Assembly: GCA_029721435.1 (NCBI GenBank)
Contig: CM056584.1
Coordinates: 12,558,239 to 12,622,238 of the forward strand
Source of the DNA: Gymnothorax reevesii
Taxonomy: Eukaryota > Chordata > Actinopteri > Anguilliformes > Muraenidae
Reading direction: 5' to 3'
Length of the DNA stretch: 64,000 bases
A model generated the notes under the pieces. It had not been told where the DNA came from. It ran no database searches and saw nothing but the letters and a program-made list of their open reading frames with translations. Every line of letters starts with the position of its first letter. The first letter of the stretch is position 1. A program made the translations under genes and the position numbers. Shown here piece by piece: positions 9,901 through 21,687 of this stretch.

Positions 9901-11940
9901 TTTGTTAGTTAAGCTCCCTTTTGCCATTTATCCTGCACCAGTCTTAACAAAACTTGGAGACACGTCAGCATTGGTTACTCACCACAGACTTCTATGTCAG
10001 AGGTCAAAGTCCAAGTCACACAAAAAGTGAAAAACACATTTTGATCCAAAAACTTTGTTTCTAATTGAGCTAGAAACTTGAAATTTATGCCATTATTTTC
10101 GTCAATAAAATGCGGTTCTAGTGGTTAGGGGTTGTGATGACTTCACTCTGATCTAAGTACATGAGAATTTTTTCAATTTTTGCCAAAATAATTATTTTTT
10201 TTGAGACTGTTCTTTAGACAACATGATACATCTTTTCACCTTTTTAAATTTGATTTTGGGAAGCCCTCATTCTAAAAACAACCTGTCAAGTTTTTGTCTG
10301 TCCGTCCATAGAAGAGTTGATTTAATTTTGGAAGTGATCTGGAATGTATTCTGTACCCAAAAGAACAGATATACTGTATAGGTGTAGTGGAGGTATGTGC
10401 TCTACCGAGTGCCCTTTAGATGTAACCGTCTTCACTCCCTCAGATTTCCTTGAGTTTGTTTTGTGCCGTATTGCGGTGAGAGACTATCCATCAAGGGACA
10501 GTTCAACAGCTGGTGAGTTTTTGTGATCCAAGGTAGAGGCCCATGATTCTTATAGACTGGGGACATTGCATTGCGCTTCCAGGGTTAGGGCCTCATAAGT
10601 GGTGGTTCCTCATCAAATAACTTTTCTGTGCAGGGCATCCAAAATCCAGGCCCATTTCAGCATGGCAGTCTGATCCTGGTGCATAGCGGGGCAACAAATT
10701 GCCAAATGCAAAGTAGACCCACTGAAGGAAATATAAATTTGCCAGCTTGTGGCAGGTGAAATCAATTCTTATCCAATGAACTGGCCATCGTGTTCCATAG
10801 TCGACTCACCCAGACCGCATTCAACTCTGTGAGAGATCTGTGCTTTCAGGAACTCCTCCTCTGCTGAAATGACCTGACAGCGGAGGAGAGCTTTATGCAC
10901 AATTTATAGGCCCTTGTAGGAATCATCAACAAATGATCCTTAAGGGTCAAGAAATTCTGATGTTCCACCCTCACTTTGGGAGTCGTGTCGAGACAATCTG
11001 GCCAATCAGAGGCTCTAGTTGCTCAGTAAATTGGCTAATTTCCAAGAACAGAAGAGAACCGGAGATGGATTTGGATTTGAGGACCAGATTTGGTGATACC
11101 TGGTGGTGGTTATTGTTCTTGACTGAAATCTAGAAGGTTGTTGGTTTTCGTCCCAGAACATGGAGAACTGGTGCTGCAGTCGGGCCTTTGACCAAGGCCC
11201 TTTACCTTCCACAAGGGGATTGGTCCCTGCTTGGTCTGGTCAACCAATGGTTTTTTTTAGTTGAAAGCTTCAGCTAAATAACCAGAAAATCTCCATTATT
11301 TGTTTTCCAGAGTAATTATTCCAGACCTCTTTATTGTGAATTGAATACAAAAAATATGTAGACATAATAAATTAGACTGCCTAAGTGCACCCGGCTCTGG
11401 ATGGCTTGTTTGTCTTCCATCAAATGGTATTCTGTCCCTCACCTCTGTCATTAAGCACGATCCACTCGAGGTACCTCAAGGAAACAAAACACATTTAACT
11501 CTAATTTGATTTGCAAATGTTTTGAATGTTTATTTGGGTATTTTAGAGTTTGTAGCTGGTAATTGTGCATCAAATGCAAATCGTGATAATTGTTCCTTTT
11601 TTGTCAGCTAAGTGTCTGTCTTATGTAATGTGGCTGCAGCACAGAACAATGCATTCTGATTATTTATGAAATATGTGGGAGAGGCTTTCACAAGTCTAAT
11701 CAGAAGGAATTGCAGATAGTTGCTTTGGTGTTTTTTTAGTACATTTTCTTGGCCACGTGATATTTAAATGTATTATACTGTTTTCTCTGCTTCTCTTCTA
11801 TGGAGGGTAAAATAGACATTGGAGATAAAAGAAAGCTGGGACTTTTAACAGTGTTATTGTGTAGTGATATTGAGCACACCTAAAAGAAATTGGAATCTTC
11901 TGGAACGAGTATGAAAGTTTTATTTGAAACTTTTTGGTAA
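9901..11940. other. non-coding, nothing clear
   Basis: AT-rich unique-looking sequence. No splice-bounded conserved frame, RNA gene or terminal repeats identified. Confidence 0.45.
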
Positions 11941-14031
11941 TTAAAGCTGCAGTCTGTAAGTTTGAGGAGAGAGAGGACTTCGCACAAAAATTTGAAAAAA
12001 GCAACTTTCAGATCCCTCCCCCTCCCTCTCCACTGCACTCCTCAGACCCTCCCCTAGAAAGGTACCGTGCACGCGAACTGTTGCATGCAACTGCGGAGAG
12101 ATTTTGCACGTTCTCATTATGAAAGCAGCCAAGTTGCTGAGGCGAGACGTTTCTGTTGTGAACAGTCAACACTGCTGGCCAACAAACCGGCGCGTCGTTA
12201 GACCTGAATTCCGGGGCTAATATCCCTCCTTTTATTGAAGACAAGTGTTTGCCACTAACATGGCAATATCCCCGGCCGCCTCAATTTTATGTGTTCGTAC
12301 GGACGGAGCCCAATGCTATATCCCCGCTTCGCGCTAATCGCGCGGCGAGGGATGATAATTAGTCCTGGCAAATTCCTTCAATCACACGTTTTCCAATTCA
12401 ATAATAATCAAGCGGCAGTTGAAGACATGGCTCATCTCCCCCATGCAATCTAAAATCGACAAAATAATAGGCTACGTTCAGTACCGAAAAATAATTAGAT
12501 TATAATTAGCTCTATGCTCAAGCTCTATTTCATAACTCTTCAGCCAATGAAGGTAATTTCGGCGACAAGTACATACACCTGTTTTTGCAGCACGGTCGCT
12601 CAATTTGTATAAAAAAAAAAATAGACATTTGTCCGATTGGAAAATGTAAACGGACGAAACCACTTACTAGTCTGAAATGCCGTCGCCGAGTGCAGGTGCA
12701 TAGACATAATAATAATTCAATTATTTTTCTGTCCTGAATGCAGCCCATAATTTTGTCGCTTTTAGATCGCATGAGGAAAAGAAGCCGTGTCTTCGATTGC
12801 CACTTGATTATTCGTGAATTGATAAACGTGTTAATAAAGGAAACCCATCTAGAATTAGCCAGGATTAATTATTTTCAGAAAAAAATCAGGGTTATTAGCC
12901 CCGTATTTTTCAAGTCCAACGACACGCCTGCCAACAAACGAGCAGAAATAAATCACGTCGAAATGAAAAGTAATCTACAGCAGTATGTATTCATTAAAAA
13001 CCCAGCACACACTTATTTCAGGAAGTTACCCGTTTTTTGAGTACAGAAACTGTTGTGAATCCAGCTGAATGGCCAGTAACTCATGTATGTCAGCATTTAG
13101 CTGTGAGAGAACAGAAACGTTGCACATATTTACAAGGACAACAACACAACTGATAAGACTGCCAGGTCACTTCATAAAGAGATTTTCTGCTGCTTTCTAA
13201 TAAAACAACGCCAGTGACGTTAGCCCTAGCATCTGAAACAAGCTAACGTTAGTTCGATTGCAACATCACAGTAACATCACATGCACTGCGGAGTACTGGA
13301 ACAATTACAAGACTCTGGCTATTCGAACAGCGACTGTGCTTGTAAGCGATGTTCACTCATTTATTTGCAGTGCGAAAATGAATTGATGCTGGTCAGGGCT
13401 GGGGTTAGTTTGGTGATCATGTCAGCGACGCCAACTCGATTATTTGCAAAGCAAAAATGAAGCAACAAATAAAGCAGGGGTTTACCTGTCAAGGAGAAAA
13501 GTCGCAAACTCCGCGTCAGTTTTTAATCCTTCCAGATCACGGAGTTCCTTCCACTTTTAAAAATCCACTCCGATGTTCACTCTGGTTTTATCCCGGGTTT
13601 GTTAAATTCTTTCTCTTGTGCTTTTTTTTCTTCTGGCTTCCTTTTTTACATGTCTAAGCCGTCTGTGCTGTTGCCGGTAATGGAGGCATCTGTATTTTTT
13701 CCTCGCTGATGGCTCTAAGCTCCTGAACCCGCTCTCGGAAATTTAAACTTGACTGAGCACTGGCGTGAACTGAGGAGGAAGGGGGAGGGGCTGTCTGCAG
13801 CGTGTGCATGTGCACTGTTTGGCAGCTGTCAGACACCATCCTGGCTCTGATTGGTTCTTTTAGTCGGTCCGAACGAATATTTTAAATTGCAGTAGGAGCA
13901 TTAGGTGGGTTCAAATGAGCCTTTTTTTAATTCCAGAGTACTAGTTTTATGTAATACTGTCTGTACACAGTGACAGTTTTAGCAAAAATAACAAAAAGTT
14001 ACTTTTCTAAAACTTCAGACTGCAGCTTTAA
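11941..14031. mobile_element. 2.1-kb element with TTAA target duplication
   Basis: TTAA at 11941-11944 and 14028-14031 flanks inverted ends: left AGCTGCAGTCTGTAAGTTT, right (reverse complement) AGCTGCAGTCTGAAGTTTT. TTAA-specific insertion is known for the piggyBac and Kolobok superfamilies. No transposase frame is visible, so it is non-autonomous. It contains a nested foldback segment (about 12195-12922). The remaining interior is AT-rich with CCCTCCCCCTCCC near the left end and GGAAGGGGGAGGGG near the right, suggesting deeper, degraded inverted arms. Confidence 0.8.
12195..12922. mobile_element. foldback hAT-like family, copy C (nested)
   Basis: Inverted arms: left CGGGGCTAATATCCC and right GGGTTATTAGCCCCG, continuing inward with GGCAGTTGAAGACATGG (left) and its diverged inverse CCGTGTCTTCGATTGCC (right), then CCATGCAATCTAAAATCGAC / GTCGCTTTTAGATCGCATG. 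These inner words are shared with the elements at 21688-22568 and 29405-30234, so all three belong to one family. The ends here are more degraded and I cannot show a target duplication. It lies inside the TTAA element. Confidence 0.6.
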
Positions 14032-14843
14032 TGTTTTTGGCGGGGGAGAAAAAAAAACAATTTCATTTCGCAATTCAAATAATCTGTGAAGAGCCGCTCA
14101 GAAGTAATGCTACATCTGTAGCTGTGTCCTACTGCATGGTGGAAGGCAGTCGTGCTGTACAAACCAAACTCTGAGCAAAGCTAAAAAAGCGAAAGTTCTT
14201 CTCGCAAGCAGGTCATCGCACATCACAAAATATCCATTTTTTACATGGGGCTTCATTATTCAAAATGGGCACAAAAAAAAGCGCTCTAGCAAAGCTTCAA
14301 CATTTCCTTTTGACTTGAGGCTTAAACGAACATTAAGCCATTACACGAGCACACATTATGAATTAGTTTAATGCATGTTTTCATAATGTGGTAAAAGAAA
14401 TGTGCTTCTCAAATTGAACTAGTGCCTCACATAGCCTACTGCTTTTTCGCCACAAATTTAGTGATTCATGTGGCGGGGGTTTGCACATGGGCATGGCATA
14501 GAGAGGGAGGGCGGACAAAATCTGAAACAATGCGGTATATATCCTGGAGGATGGTGCTGTGAACAGCAGGTCTCTTGTAGAGGTCAGCGATGTGATGGAA
14601 CAAGATGACGTCCCAGATCAAAATGGCGGACATGGCTCTGTTTCTACCTCGAGCGGTGACTGTCAAGCACAGAGTGACGCCACCACCAAACTTCAATTTC
14701 CACCTTGCAAAAATATTTTATTTTTAACGAAAGGATAATTCAAAATAATCACTAAACAAATAACACTCAAAAGAAAAAGAAAAGATCGAAAAATAATAAT
14801 TCAGCAAATAAAAATTTTGGATGATCATGTCAAAAATACCAAC
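14032..14843. other. non-coding, nothing recognised
   Basis: AT-rich sequence; short frames only. Nothing supports a gene. Confidence 0.5.
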
Positions 14844-17031
14844 TGTTACGCCTCAGACCAGGGATCCAATGAGGAGGTAGAGCACAATCCAACGAGTAGG
14901 TTATTGACAGCTTTATACGGGGGGTGGAACCCCTGAGGAAGAGGTGCGGATGGAACCCTGGATAATGATGGCACAGTTTAGTGCAGATGCTTCTGACAAA
15001 GCTGAGCTGTCAACCGCCGGCCAGTGGCTTATGGGACACACCTAGGTGCAGTCAGACTTCGCCAGCGCAGAACCAGTCCCACAGGAGGATAAAGTAGCGT
15101 GAAGGGAACTCTGATCCAATCCTGATGACCGTAGAGGGAGTGGTAGCTTGTTCCTAACAAACTGGACAAGGAACAGACTTCAGAACGCAATCCCGATCCT
15201 GGACCCTTCCTAGGCTTGGAGGCTTGTTCCTATTAAACTGAACTGACGGAACTGACTACAGCTGTTGAACAACTTGAACATGATCCCAACCCTGGACCAT
15301 AATTAGGATTGGAATGTGGTAAACCACTAAGAAAGCAGGCACAGACAGGGAAACAGGTTGTGAGAATCCAGCCCTCAGGCCAGTAATTTTATTTACAATA
15401 ATAAAGCGAAAGACAATAGACTCATTGAGCCTTAAGGGGAGTTAGCCACTGTCAGTTGTAGGGCTGGGGCGATTCTGAATCCTTTTTTTTTTTTTTTTTT
15501 TAAGGCGTAGTACCACTACCTGCTGCCACGGGGCGAACATCCGAGCTTTCCCTTTTCCTTTCTCAAGCCTGACGCAGGATGAACGAAATTGCCAAACATC
15601 AAAGGGCATGTGAAATGGCTCCGGGTAAAAACTTGACCGACATTAGTATTTTTTGGCGACATGCTGCATGGAGCCAAGTATAGGACTACAGAATCATCTC
15701 CTATTAACCAATCAGGCTACTCTAAGAAAAGTAACCTATTCCAGTTCGCTTTGCTTGATTAGCAATCAAATGGTGGATGCATTTTGAAATTTAAATGGGC
15801 ACAACATGAACAGGATTGCCATTGCCACGGCATTTTGAGCGACTGTGATCGTTTATATCTCACGTTCACGTTTCATCCGCTTTTCAGAGTGTTTTCTACC
15901 TTGTGTATTTTTTAGACACTTAAAATCCAGGGCAATCTTATCACAAATCTGTTCTAAATTAATCCTAAATAATGTCCGAAAATGCTACAATGAGAGAAGC
16001 AATTCAGAGGAAGATATTTTTTTAATTATTCAAATTATTCACATTCTTTCACTCTAACACCGTAGCCCAGTTAGGTTTGTCTGATTTTCACCGTCACATG
16101 TTAATCAATGTAGGCTACTGAAATTTCTTGATTGTTATTTAGGCCAAGTACACAGGAGCAGATTTAAGGAATTAGCGAAATCTAAACTCAGGCTTCTTCC
16201 CGACTGCATTTTAAATCGTCTAAGCTGCTTCAGGTGTGCGTATTTCCAGAAATTACACGCAACTGCCTGCACACCCCATGACAGCAAGTGGTCTTATCAC
16301 ACTTTTAAAATAATCCTCGTTCAACATCACCACATCCCAACTCAGCATTTCATCTCTCATTGTATTATTTTTAGGAGATCTATAATGATAGAATAAAAAT
16401 AGAGATTTTTTTTCAGATCGCCCTGGATTTCAAGCGTCTAAAAAATACACAAGGTGGAAAACATTAAAGCGGATGAAACGTGAATGTGAGAGAAATTATC
16501 ACAGTCACACGAAATGCCGAGGCAGTGGCAATTTGTGTTTGTGCTGTGCTATGGCCATTTAAATTTCAAAATGCAGCAATCAAACATGCTGCCTTAATTA
16601 ACTGCTCTACTCATTCAACTTAGAGTAAACGCATCCACCGTTTGATTGCTAATCAAGCAAGTAAACTGGAACAGGTTACTTTTCTTAGAGTAGCCTAATT
16701 GGTTAATAGGAGACGATTCTGTAGTCCTTTACTTCGCTCCGTGCAGCATGTAGCCGAAAAATACTGATGTCAAGTTTTTTTCCGCAAGCATTTCACATAC
16801 CCTTTCATGTTTGGCGCTTTTTTTCAACCTGCGTTGGGTTTAAAAAAGGAAAAGGGAAAGCTCAAATGTTCGCCCCATGGCAGCAGGCGGTGGTACTACG
16901 AAAGAATCGATTCAGAATCGCCCCAGCCCTAGTCAGTTGGTAGAGTAGCAGCCAAAGCAAGGCTTTCTGGAATCAGGATCCCCTGTCTCTTCACCTTTAG
17001 AAAATTAGAGCAAAAACAGCGGATTGTAACA
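14844..17031. mobile_element. LTR-like sequence split by a hAT element (tentative)
   Basis: TGTTACG at 14844 and GTAACA ending near 17031 are inverted LTR-type ends. Without the 1,473-bp insertion and its duplicated 8 bp the host sequence would be about 0.7 kb, a normal solo LTR length. It includes two diverged direct units of about 90 bp (AGCTTGTTCCTAACAAACTG and GGCTTGTTCCTATTAAACTG, each followed by CCTGGACC) and an AATAAA near 15399. No 5-bp flanking duplication is visible, so the call is weak. Confidence 0.35.
15451..16939. mobile_element. hAT snapback element with perfect 8-bp TSD
   Basis: Exact 8-bp direct repeats GTCAGTTG (15451-15458, 16932-16939) flank a 1,473-bp element (15459-16931) with ends TAGGGCTGGGGCGATTC / GAATCGCCCCAGCCCTA. 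The arms are inverted copies for about 500 bp each (roughly 15459-15945 and 16415-16931), including CTTTTTGGCGA / TCGGGAAAAA-type diverged words, GATTAGCAATCAAA / TTTGATTGCTAATC, and ATGAAACGTGAA-type words. Eight-base duplications and these ends are typical of hAT. The central ~470 bp shows no transposase. The clean duplication implies a fairly recent insertion or slow decay. Confidence 0.9.
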
Positions 17032-17562
17032 CACTTGCGAAATGCACTCGCAGCCAGTCTCTTCCCGTCCGCTGCCATCCCAGCTTTATATTGCTGTCTT
17101 GTCTAATATAGGCAAGGATCAGGTGCGTGGCCTTGTACGGAATGCACTGGGAGAGCCTCTATCTCATGCCTGGCCACCGCCGATGGAAGTTGCGCATCGC
17201 AGCGCAGCAGCCTGGGGTGCTGAACGGAGTCACAGCCGAAATGCGCTGTCTGTGGTGCTGAAGGCGAGAGACAGAAATGAGAGGGGAAATGATGGCTTTT
17301 AACGGTGTGACTTGGACAGTTTGCTTGTTTGTTGATCTTGCCGCCACACTTAGTAATAAGAGACTTTCAGGTGCTGCTGTCATCAAAGTACATGATGCAT
17401 TAAACAAAGACAGAATTTTCATGTGGAATACGCTTCAAAGCGCATTTACACAAATATGAGGAAAAAATTGGGTTCTAACTGATGTCAGTTGACCAATAGA
17501 TCTGGTTTTGATTATTTTGATTACTGATTTTCAGCACAGTTTATTGATAATCTTTATTGATA

Positions 17563-17564
<2 letters not shown>
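17032..17564. other. non-coding, nothing recognised
   Basis: Two frames of 60-87 codons overlap here on both strands but match no family, lack splice context and are not distinguishable from chance. Confidence 0.45.
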
Positions 17565-17611
<47 letters not shown>

Positions 17612-17751
17612 CCGCGAGTGGGGACATGATTGGGAAGTGAGGGCATGTTCATATGTCCTTACAACTACAATGGCAAATCTTGACTGAACATTTAGGCTAA
17701 GGTTAGAATTAGGGATAGGTTAAGGTTTGGGTAAAGTTTTGGGTTGGGCAT
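17565..17751. repeat. (GT)n plus GGGGACAT repeat, copy B
   Basis: A (GT)n run at about 17565-17607 is followed by GAGTGGGGACATGATTGGG, a diverged ACTACAATGGCAAAT and GGTTAGAATTAGGG words ending TTGGGCATG. The order matches 8039-8147. Confidence 0.75.
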
Positions 17752-19646
17752 GCGTTAAAGGCTGCAAAAACAAATAAAAATGAAGGGGAGTCGATATAAT
17801 GCACAAGGAAAGATGTACAAGGGTGTGTGTGTGTGTTTGAGTTTGCTTATGCATCCTGCAAGTGGACTGTCGAACTGTCCCGGATGTGCTCCTGGATACT
17901 GAGATTGGCTTGGTTGTGTTCAAAGTTCAGTATTTGATAACAACTTATTGATGGATGAAGCCAGCCTGTATCGCGTGCTTTTATCACACTGCTGGGATGA
18001 GCCTGTCAAGCTAGCAGTTGCAAATCAAATATGAACCAAGTTTCAGCGACGAAATGGCCTATTTCAGTCACAAATCGCCTGGAAATTTTCTGTCCCATAC
18101 TTCAGTGGGCAATTTCGGTGTAAACAAAGAGTTTTTTGAAGAGGACAAGTTGTTTGGAAAACCCTGGAGTGAAGTGTGTCGACCCAATCAGGTGGATGCA
18201 GTGATATGAAGAGAGGAATGTCACTTGTTCTTATTGTTGCTGTTGATTCTAGAACCACAGATCATTAGCAAGCTTGTGGGCTGCTTGTAGTTGATTACTC
18301 CTATGCTCCTGGAAAAAATCCACTAAATTGCACTTCCTGAATTATTTACAGAGTATCGCCCATGAAACAGTTTTGGGCTCTGGCTTAAACCCAAGAATTC
18401 TTGCCAAAATACTGGAGGGTACTATTTTTGTAAAGTAATCACCAAAGTGGGGGTGCTCAGATGCTATTCTCTAAATGTAATTCTCCGAGGTGGGAAATAA
18501 AGTCGTTTGCCATTGCTGGCCAAAAGGTCGCTAAGCAATTGAAGGTTTGCGAATAATTAGTCGGAAGCATTCAGGAGCCGATGCCTATTTCAATGGCCAC
18601 ACAGACAAAATTTGAGTTGCAGCTGTCAGCAAGCACATTTCCTTTTTCCTTCCATGTCAATTTCTGAAAATTAATCACAGGCAAATTCATACTGTTTGTC
18701 AGTTTGAGTGTTCTAGAAATTTCTTGCAAAGGGCCAACTCCGATCGCTGCAGTTCTGCTACCAGCATTCTGTTGTGCTGTCTGTAACCGTCGTCATGGCG
18801 ACACTGTGTCTATATCTGATTTTGTAGCTGAAGGTGAAGTATAGAACCTTATTCTAGGATTGATTATCAGATGTTGGGGAAAGTGCTGCACAGTCTGTCA
18901 GCCGAAAAATTAAGGTCAGTCGGGAGACTATTCTCCGGGCTCGCAGCTGAATGAAGTGGCCTGGATTAGCCTTCAATCAGTGGGCCTGGAGTAGCTAACA
19001 ATGCCCCTGTATTATCAGAACCAGCACAAGCAAGTTGAGCGGCATTAATTTGGACTTAAAGGTGCCACATATGAGATCAGAAAGTAGAGAGTTTACTTTT
19101 TTTTAACCCTTTGGCGCCTAAATACAGAAATTTCCGCATAAAGCCAATTGCCTCCTCTGCCAGATTAGACTTTTTTCTGTTTTTCGATTGCCTTGGGCTC
19201 CTCAGTCTTATCAAGGAAGGGCCAGTGTGGGTGCTGGCTTTCATGCCAACTAAGCAGTTTTGCACTGGATTCTTCTAATCAAGGTCCTCAGCACAGATTC
19301 AAATTCAAACTGATCATGTATCTGAATATTTGCTCTCCATTTGTAAAATTGACTTAGCTGTAAATAAATGCATCAAACTTGTGCTGAAATGTACAAGCAT
19401 CATTTCATTTTATTATTTTGTACCATCGGATGGCTGTTTAAGCTGAAACGTTTCTTTTTCTTTTTGTTCGAGCACTTTTTATTTAATTCACTTTTTTTCA
19501 CATGGGTTTATTATAGCCATTTTTTGCATTTTTTGCCCCTTTTTTGTAGCAGTGTCTAGGCCTTTTTTATCTTGTATTATTTTGTACCATGAAATGCTAT
19601 GGGTAACTTGGAATTTGATGAAAACTTTGAGAATATCTAAATTGGA
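17752..19646. other. non-coding; possible unique or conserved sequence
   Basis: No transposon ends recognised. The portion around 18530-18720 is less repetitive, with AGTCGGAAGCATTCAGGAGC and TTAATCACAGGCAAATTC, and could be unique host sequence, but conservation cannot be judged from one genome. A short (GT) run at 17822-17837. Confidence 0.4.
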
Positions 19647-19889
19647 TACCCTACCACTCAAAAGTTTGGGTTCACTTGCAAATTTTGTTGTTTTCCAAAG
19701 AAAGATACATTTTCATGCATTTCGCAAACATTTTTTTCCATTTCGCAAACATTTTTATCCATTTCACAAATGATTAAAATTAATCACATGATTTTCAAAG
19801 AATGATCTACATTTTTGCATTGAGGCCCGTTATCACAACTGTCAGTCTTCTACATCAATCTCCTGGTATGGCTGCTAATCCAAGTTAAG

Positions 19890-20572
19890 AATTTTATAAG
19901 CATCGTCGGCAGTTATAAAGGGAAGCCAGAACCTCGCCCTTCAAAGCTTAATGACTTCAATATTTCGTAGTTCACATTTCTTTATCGGCAGTTGCTCATA
20001 CGAATTGGTTGAAGGACAATCAAATTTATTTTCGATAGCAAATGACGACGAAAATTATCAACACGTCTTTATGAAATAGTTTGCGAGGCTTCTTTCACAA
20101 GAAGCCACGACAGTCCATTTTCTACAATCTTAATATCGAAGAAAAGAATGGGATGTTGCACAGCTTATTGCTTAATGAGCCTCACTAATCAATTTGCGCA
20201 TCTATGCCGTTTCGTGAGCTTCTTGAGCGCGGAATTTATAGCGTAGGCCTATGGTAATTTGCCGTAATTTATGTGTGAAAGAAAACCCCTCAATTTCGTG
20301 GTGCAATGTATAACAATGCTATCGAAAATAAATTTGACTCAACTGACTGTTCTTCTAACAATTCATACGAGCAACTGCTGATCAAGAAAAGTTAACTGCG
20401 AAAGGTTTCAGTCATTAAGCTTTGAAGGGCGAGGTTTTGGCTTAACTTTGTTACGGCCGACGACCCTCCACTGTTTAAATGAATGATTGAAAACAGGTGA
20501 TGAACAATCATTAACATTGAGGGATTGTTTGGGCTTCCCCTGTTGCCAATTCACGAGCCGCCACTGTTTATT
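19890..20572. mobile_element. foldback family 2 copy nested in Tc1, plus LTR-like end
   Basis: Left arm (about 19927-20040) and right arm (about 20310-20455) are inverted: CCTCGCCCTTCAAAGCTTAA versus TTAAGCTTTGAAGGGCGAGG, then GGCAGTTGCTCATACGAATT versus AATTCATACGAGCAACTGCT, then AAATTTATTTTCGATAGCA versus its inverse. Directly after the right arm, TGTTACGGCCGACGACCC resembles the start of a fish LTR; about 120 bp follow before the Tc1 sequence resumes. The insertion is therefore younger than the Tc1 copy. Confidence 0.7.
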
Positions 20573-20724
20573 AGGCTAATTGATTATCAGAAAACCCTTC
20601 TGCAAATGTGTTGCACAGCTGAAAATTGTTAAACTAATGAGGGAGCGCAAAAGGGAGCGTGGCATTCTTGAGGTTGGTTTAGTACCTGAAGCATCAGCAA
20701 TTGTTTGTTTGTTTACAGGCTCAA

Positions 20725-20943
20725 AATGGCCAGAAAGAAAGAACTTCCTTTTGAGACCTATCAGTCTGTTGTGCTTAGAAAAGAAGGCTATTCTAAGCGA
20801 GAAATTGAAAGCTTAAAATCTCTTACCATGCTGTCAACTACTCACAACAGAGAGCAGCACAAACTGGCACTAACAAGGACAGAAAAAAGTAGTGGGAGGC
20901 CCCGATGCACTACTGTGCAAGAAGACAAATATCTGAGTGTGTA
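20725..20943 (+). pseudogene. Tc1 transposase, N-terminal fragment
   Basis: The frame opens MARKKELPFETYQSVVLRKE and GYSKREIE, the first helix-turn-helix of the paired-like DNA-binding region of a fish Tc1 transposase. After a frameshift the words SGRPRCTTVQEDKYLSV follow, including the GRPR AT-hook-like motif. The frame then stops at TAG (20941-20943). None of the catalytic DDE residues are present, and a poly-T tract (21028-21057) marks where the coding region has been lost. Confidence 0.85.
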
Positions 20944-21242
20944 GTTTAAGACAAAGACGCCTCACAGGTTGTCAACTAGCAGCTGAGCTAAATAGTTCCA
21001 TCAGACACCAGTTTAGTGTCAACGGTGAAGGTTTTTTTTTTTTTTTTTTTTTTTTTTGTTGATGAAGGCAAAGTTTGAAATATATATTCATTATTTTCCA
21101 TTAAAATCATTATTTCTACCTCAGACAATGTCAGCATGATCTGTTCATTTGATATATTTCCTATTCAGACTAATTTCATGTGTGTTTCCATGGAAAACAA
21201 GAAAATTTCCAAGTGATCCCAAACTTTTGAACGGTAGTGTAT

Positions 21243-21532
21243 GAGTGATCTTTGTTAACTTGGAGAATTCAGTCATGATCTATTTTGTAAAAGCTGGGTG
21301 TCCAAGGGTTAAGGATGAAGGCTGTTGTCATGCATTTTGACTTGTGGTGGACACTTTGAGACGCAACCAACTCCATGAGCAAGTTTTACTGAAACAATCG
21401 TAACTCTTGACCAAAGTATGTTTTTGTTGACCATAGAATAAATTCAGTTCAAACACAAAGCCACTAAAACAGGTTGGCTGTATCCTGCCAGTCTTTTACT
21501 TGAGTTCTAGTTTAGGCCGTCAAGCCCTCACA
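21243..21532. other. non-coding spacer
   Basis: No feature recognised between the Tc1 and the next nested element. Confidence 0.4.
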
Positions 21533-21550
21533 GTAAAGCCGCTTTCACAT

Positions 21551-21683
21551 CAGACGCGGAACGAATTTTTCGCACGACAGATTACATTCAAAGTCAATGC
21601 AAAGACGCAAATACACCCGTATATTCGCGTCTTTGCATTGACTTTGAATGTAATCTGTCGTGTGAAAAATTTGTTCCGCGTCT
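21551..21683. repeat. near-perfect hairpin, ~63-bp arms
   Basis: Arms 21551-21613 and 21621-21683 are inverted copies with only a few mismatches, sharing ACGACAGATTACATTCAAAG and TCAATGCAAAGACGC. The loop is under 10 bp. Confidence 0.95.
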
Positions 21684-21687
21684 GGTG

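Larger units (their letters stand above)
19647..21242 (+). mobile_element. Tc1-like element, interrupted and truncated inside
   Basis: Left ACTCAAAAGTTTGGGTTCAC and right (reverse complement) TTCAAAAGTTTGGGATCACT are the inverted ends of a well-known fish Tc1 family. Between them is the start of the transposase (20725 onward) and, before that, GGCTGCTAATCCAAGTT and GGCTAATTGATTATCAGAAA, which are normally close together in this family. They are separated here by about 680 bp of foreign sequence (19890-20570). The transposase middle and end are missing. Confidence 0.85.

Noticed and set aside
21551..21683. Perfect hairpin as a possible microRNA precursor
   Set aside because: The hairpin is explained as the body of a palindromic MITE with its own terminal repeats.
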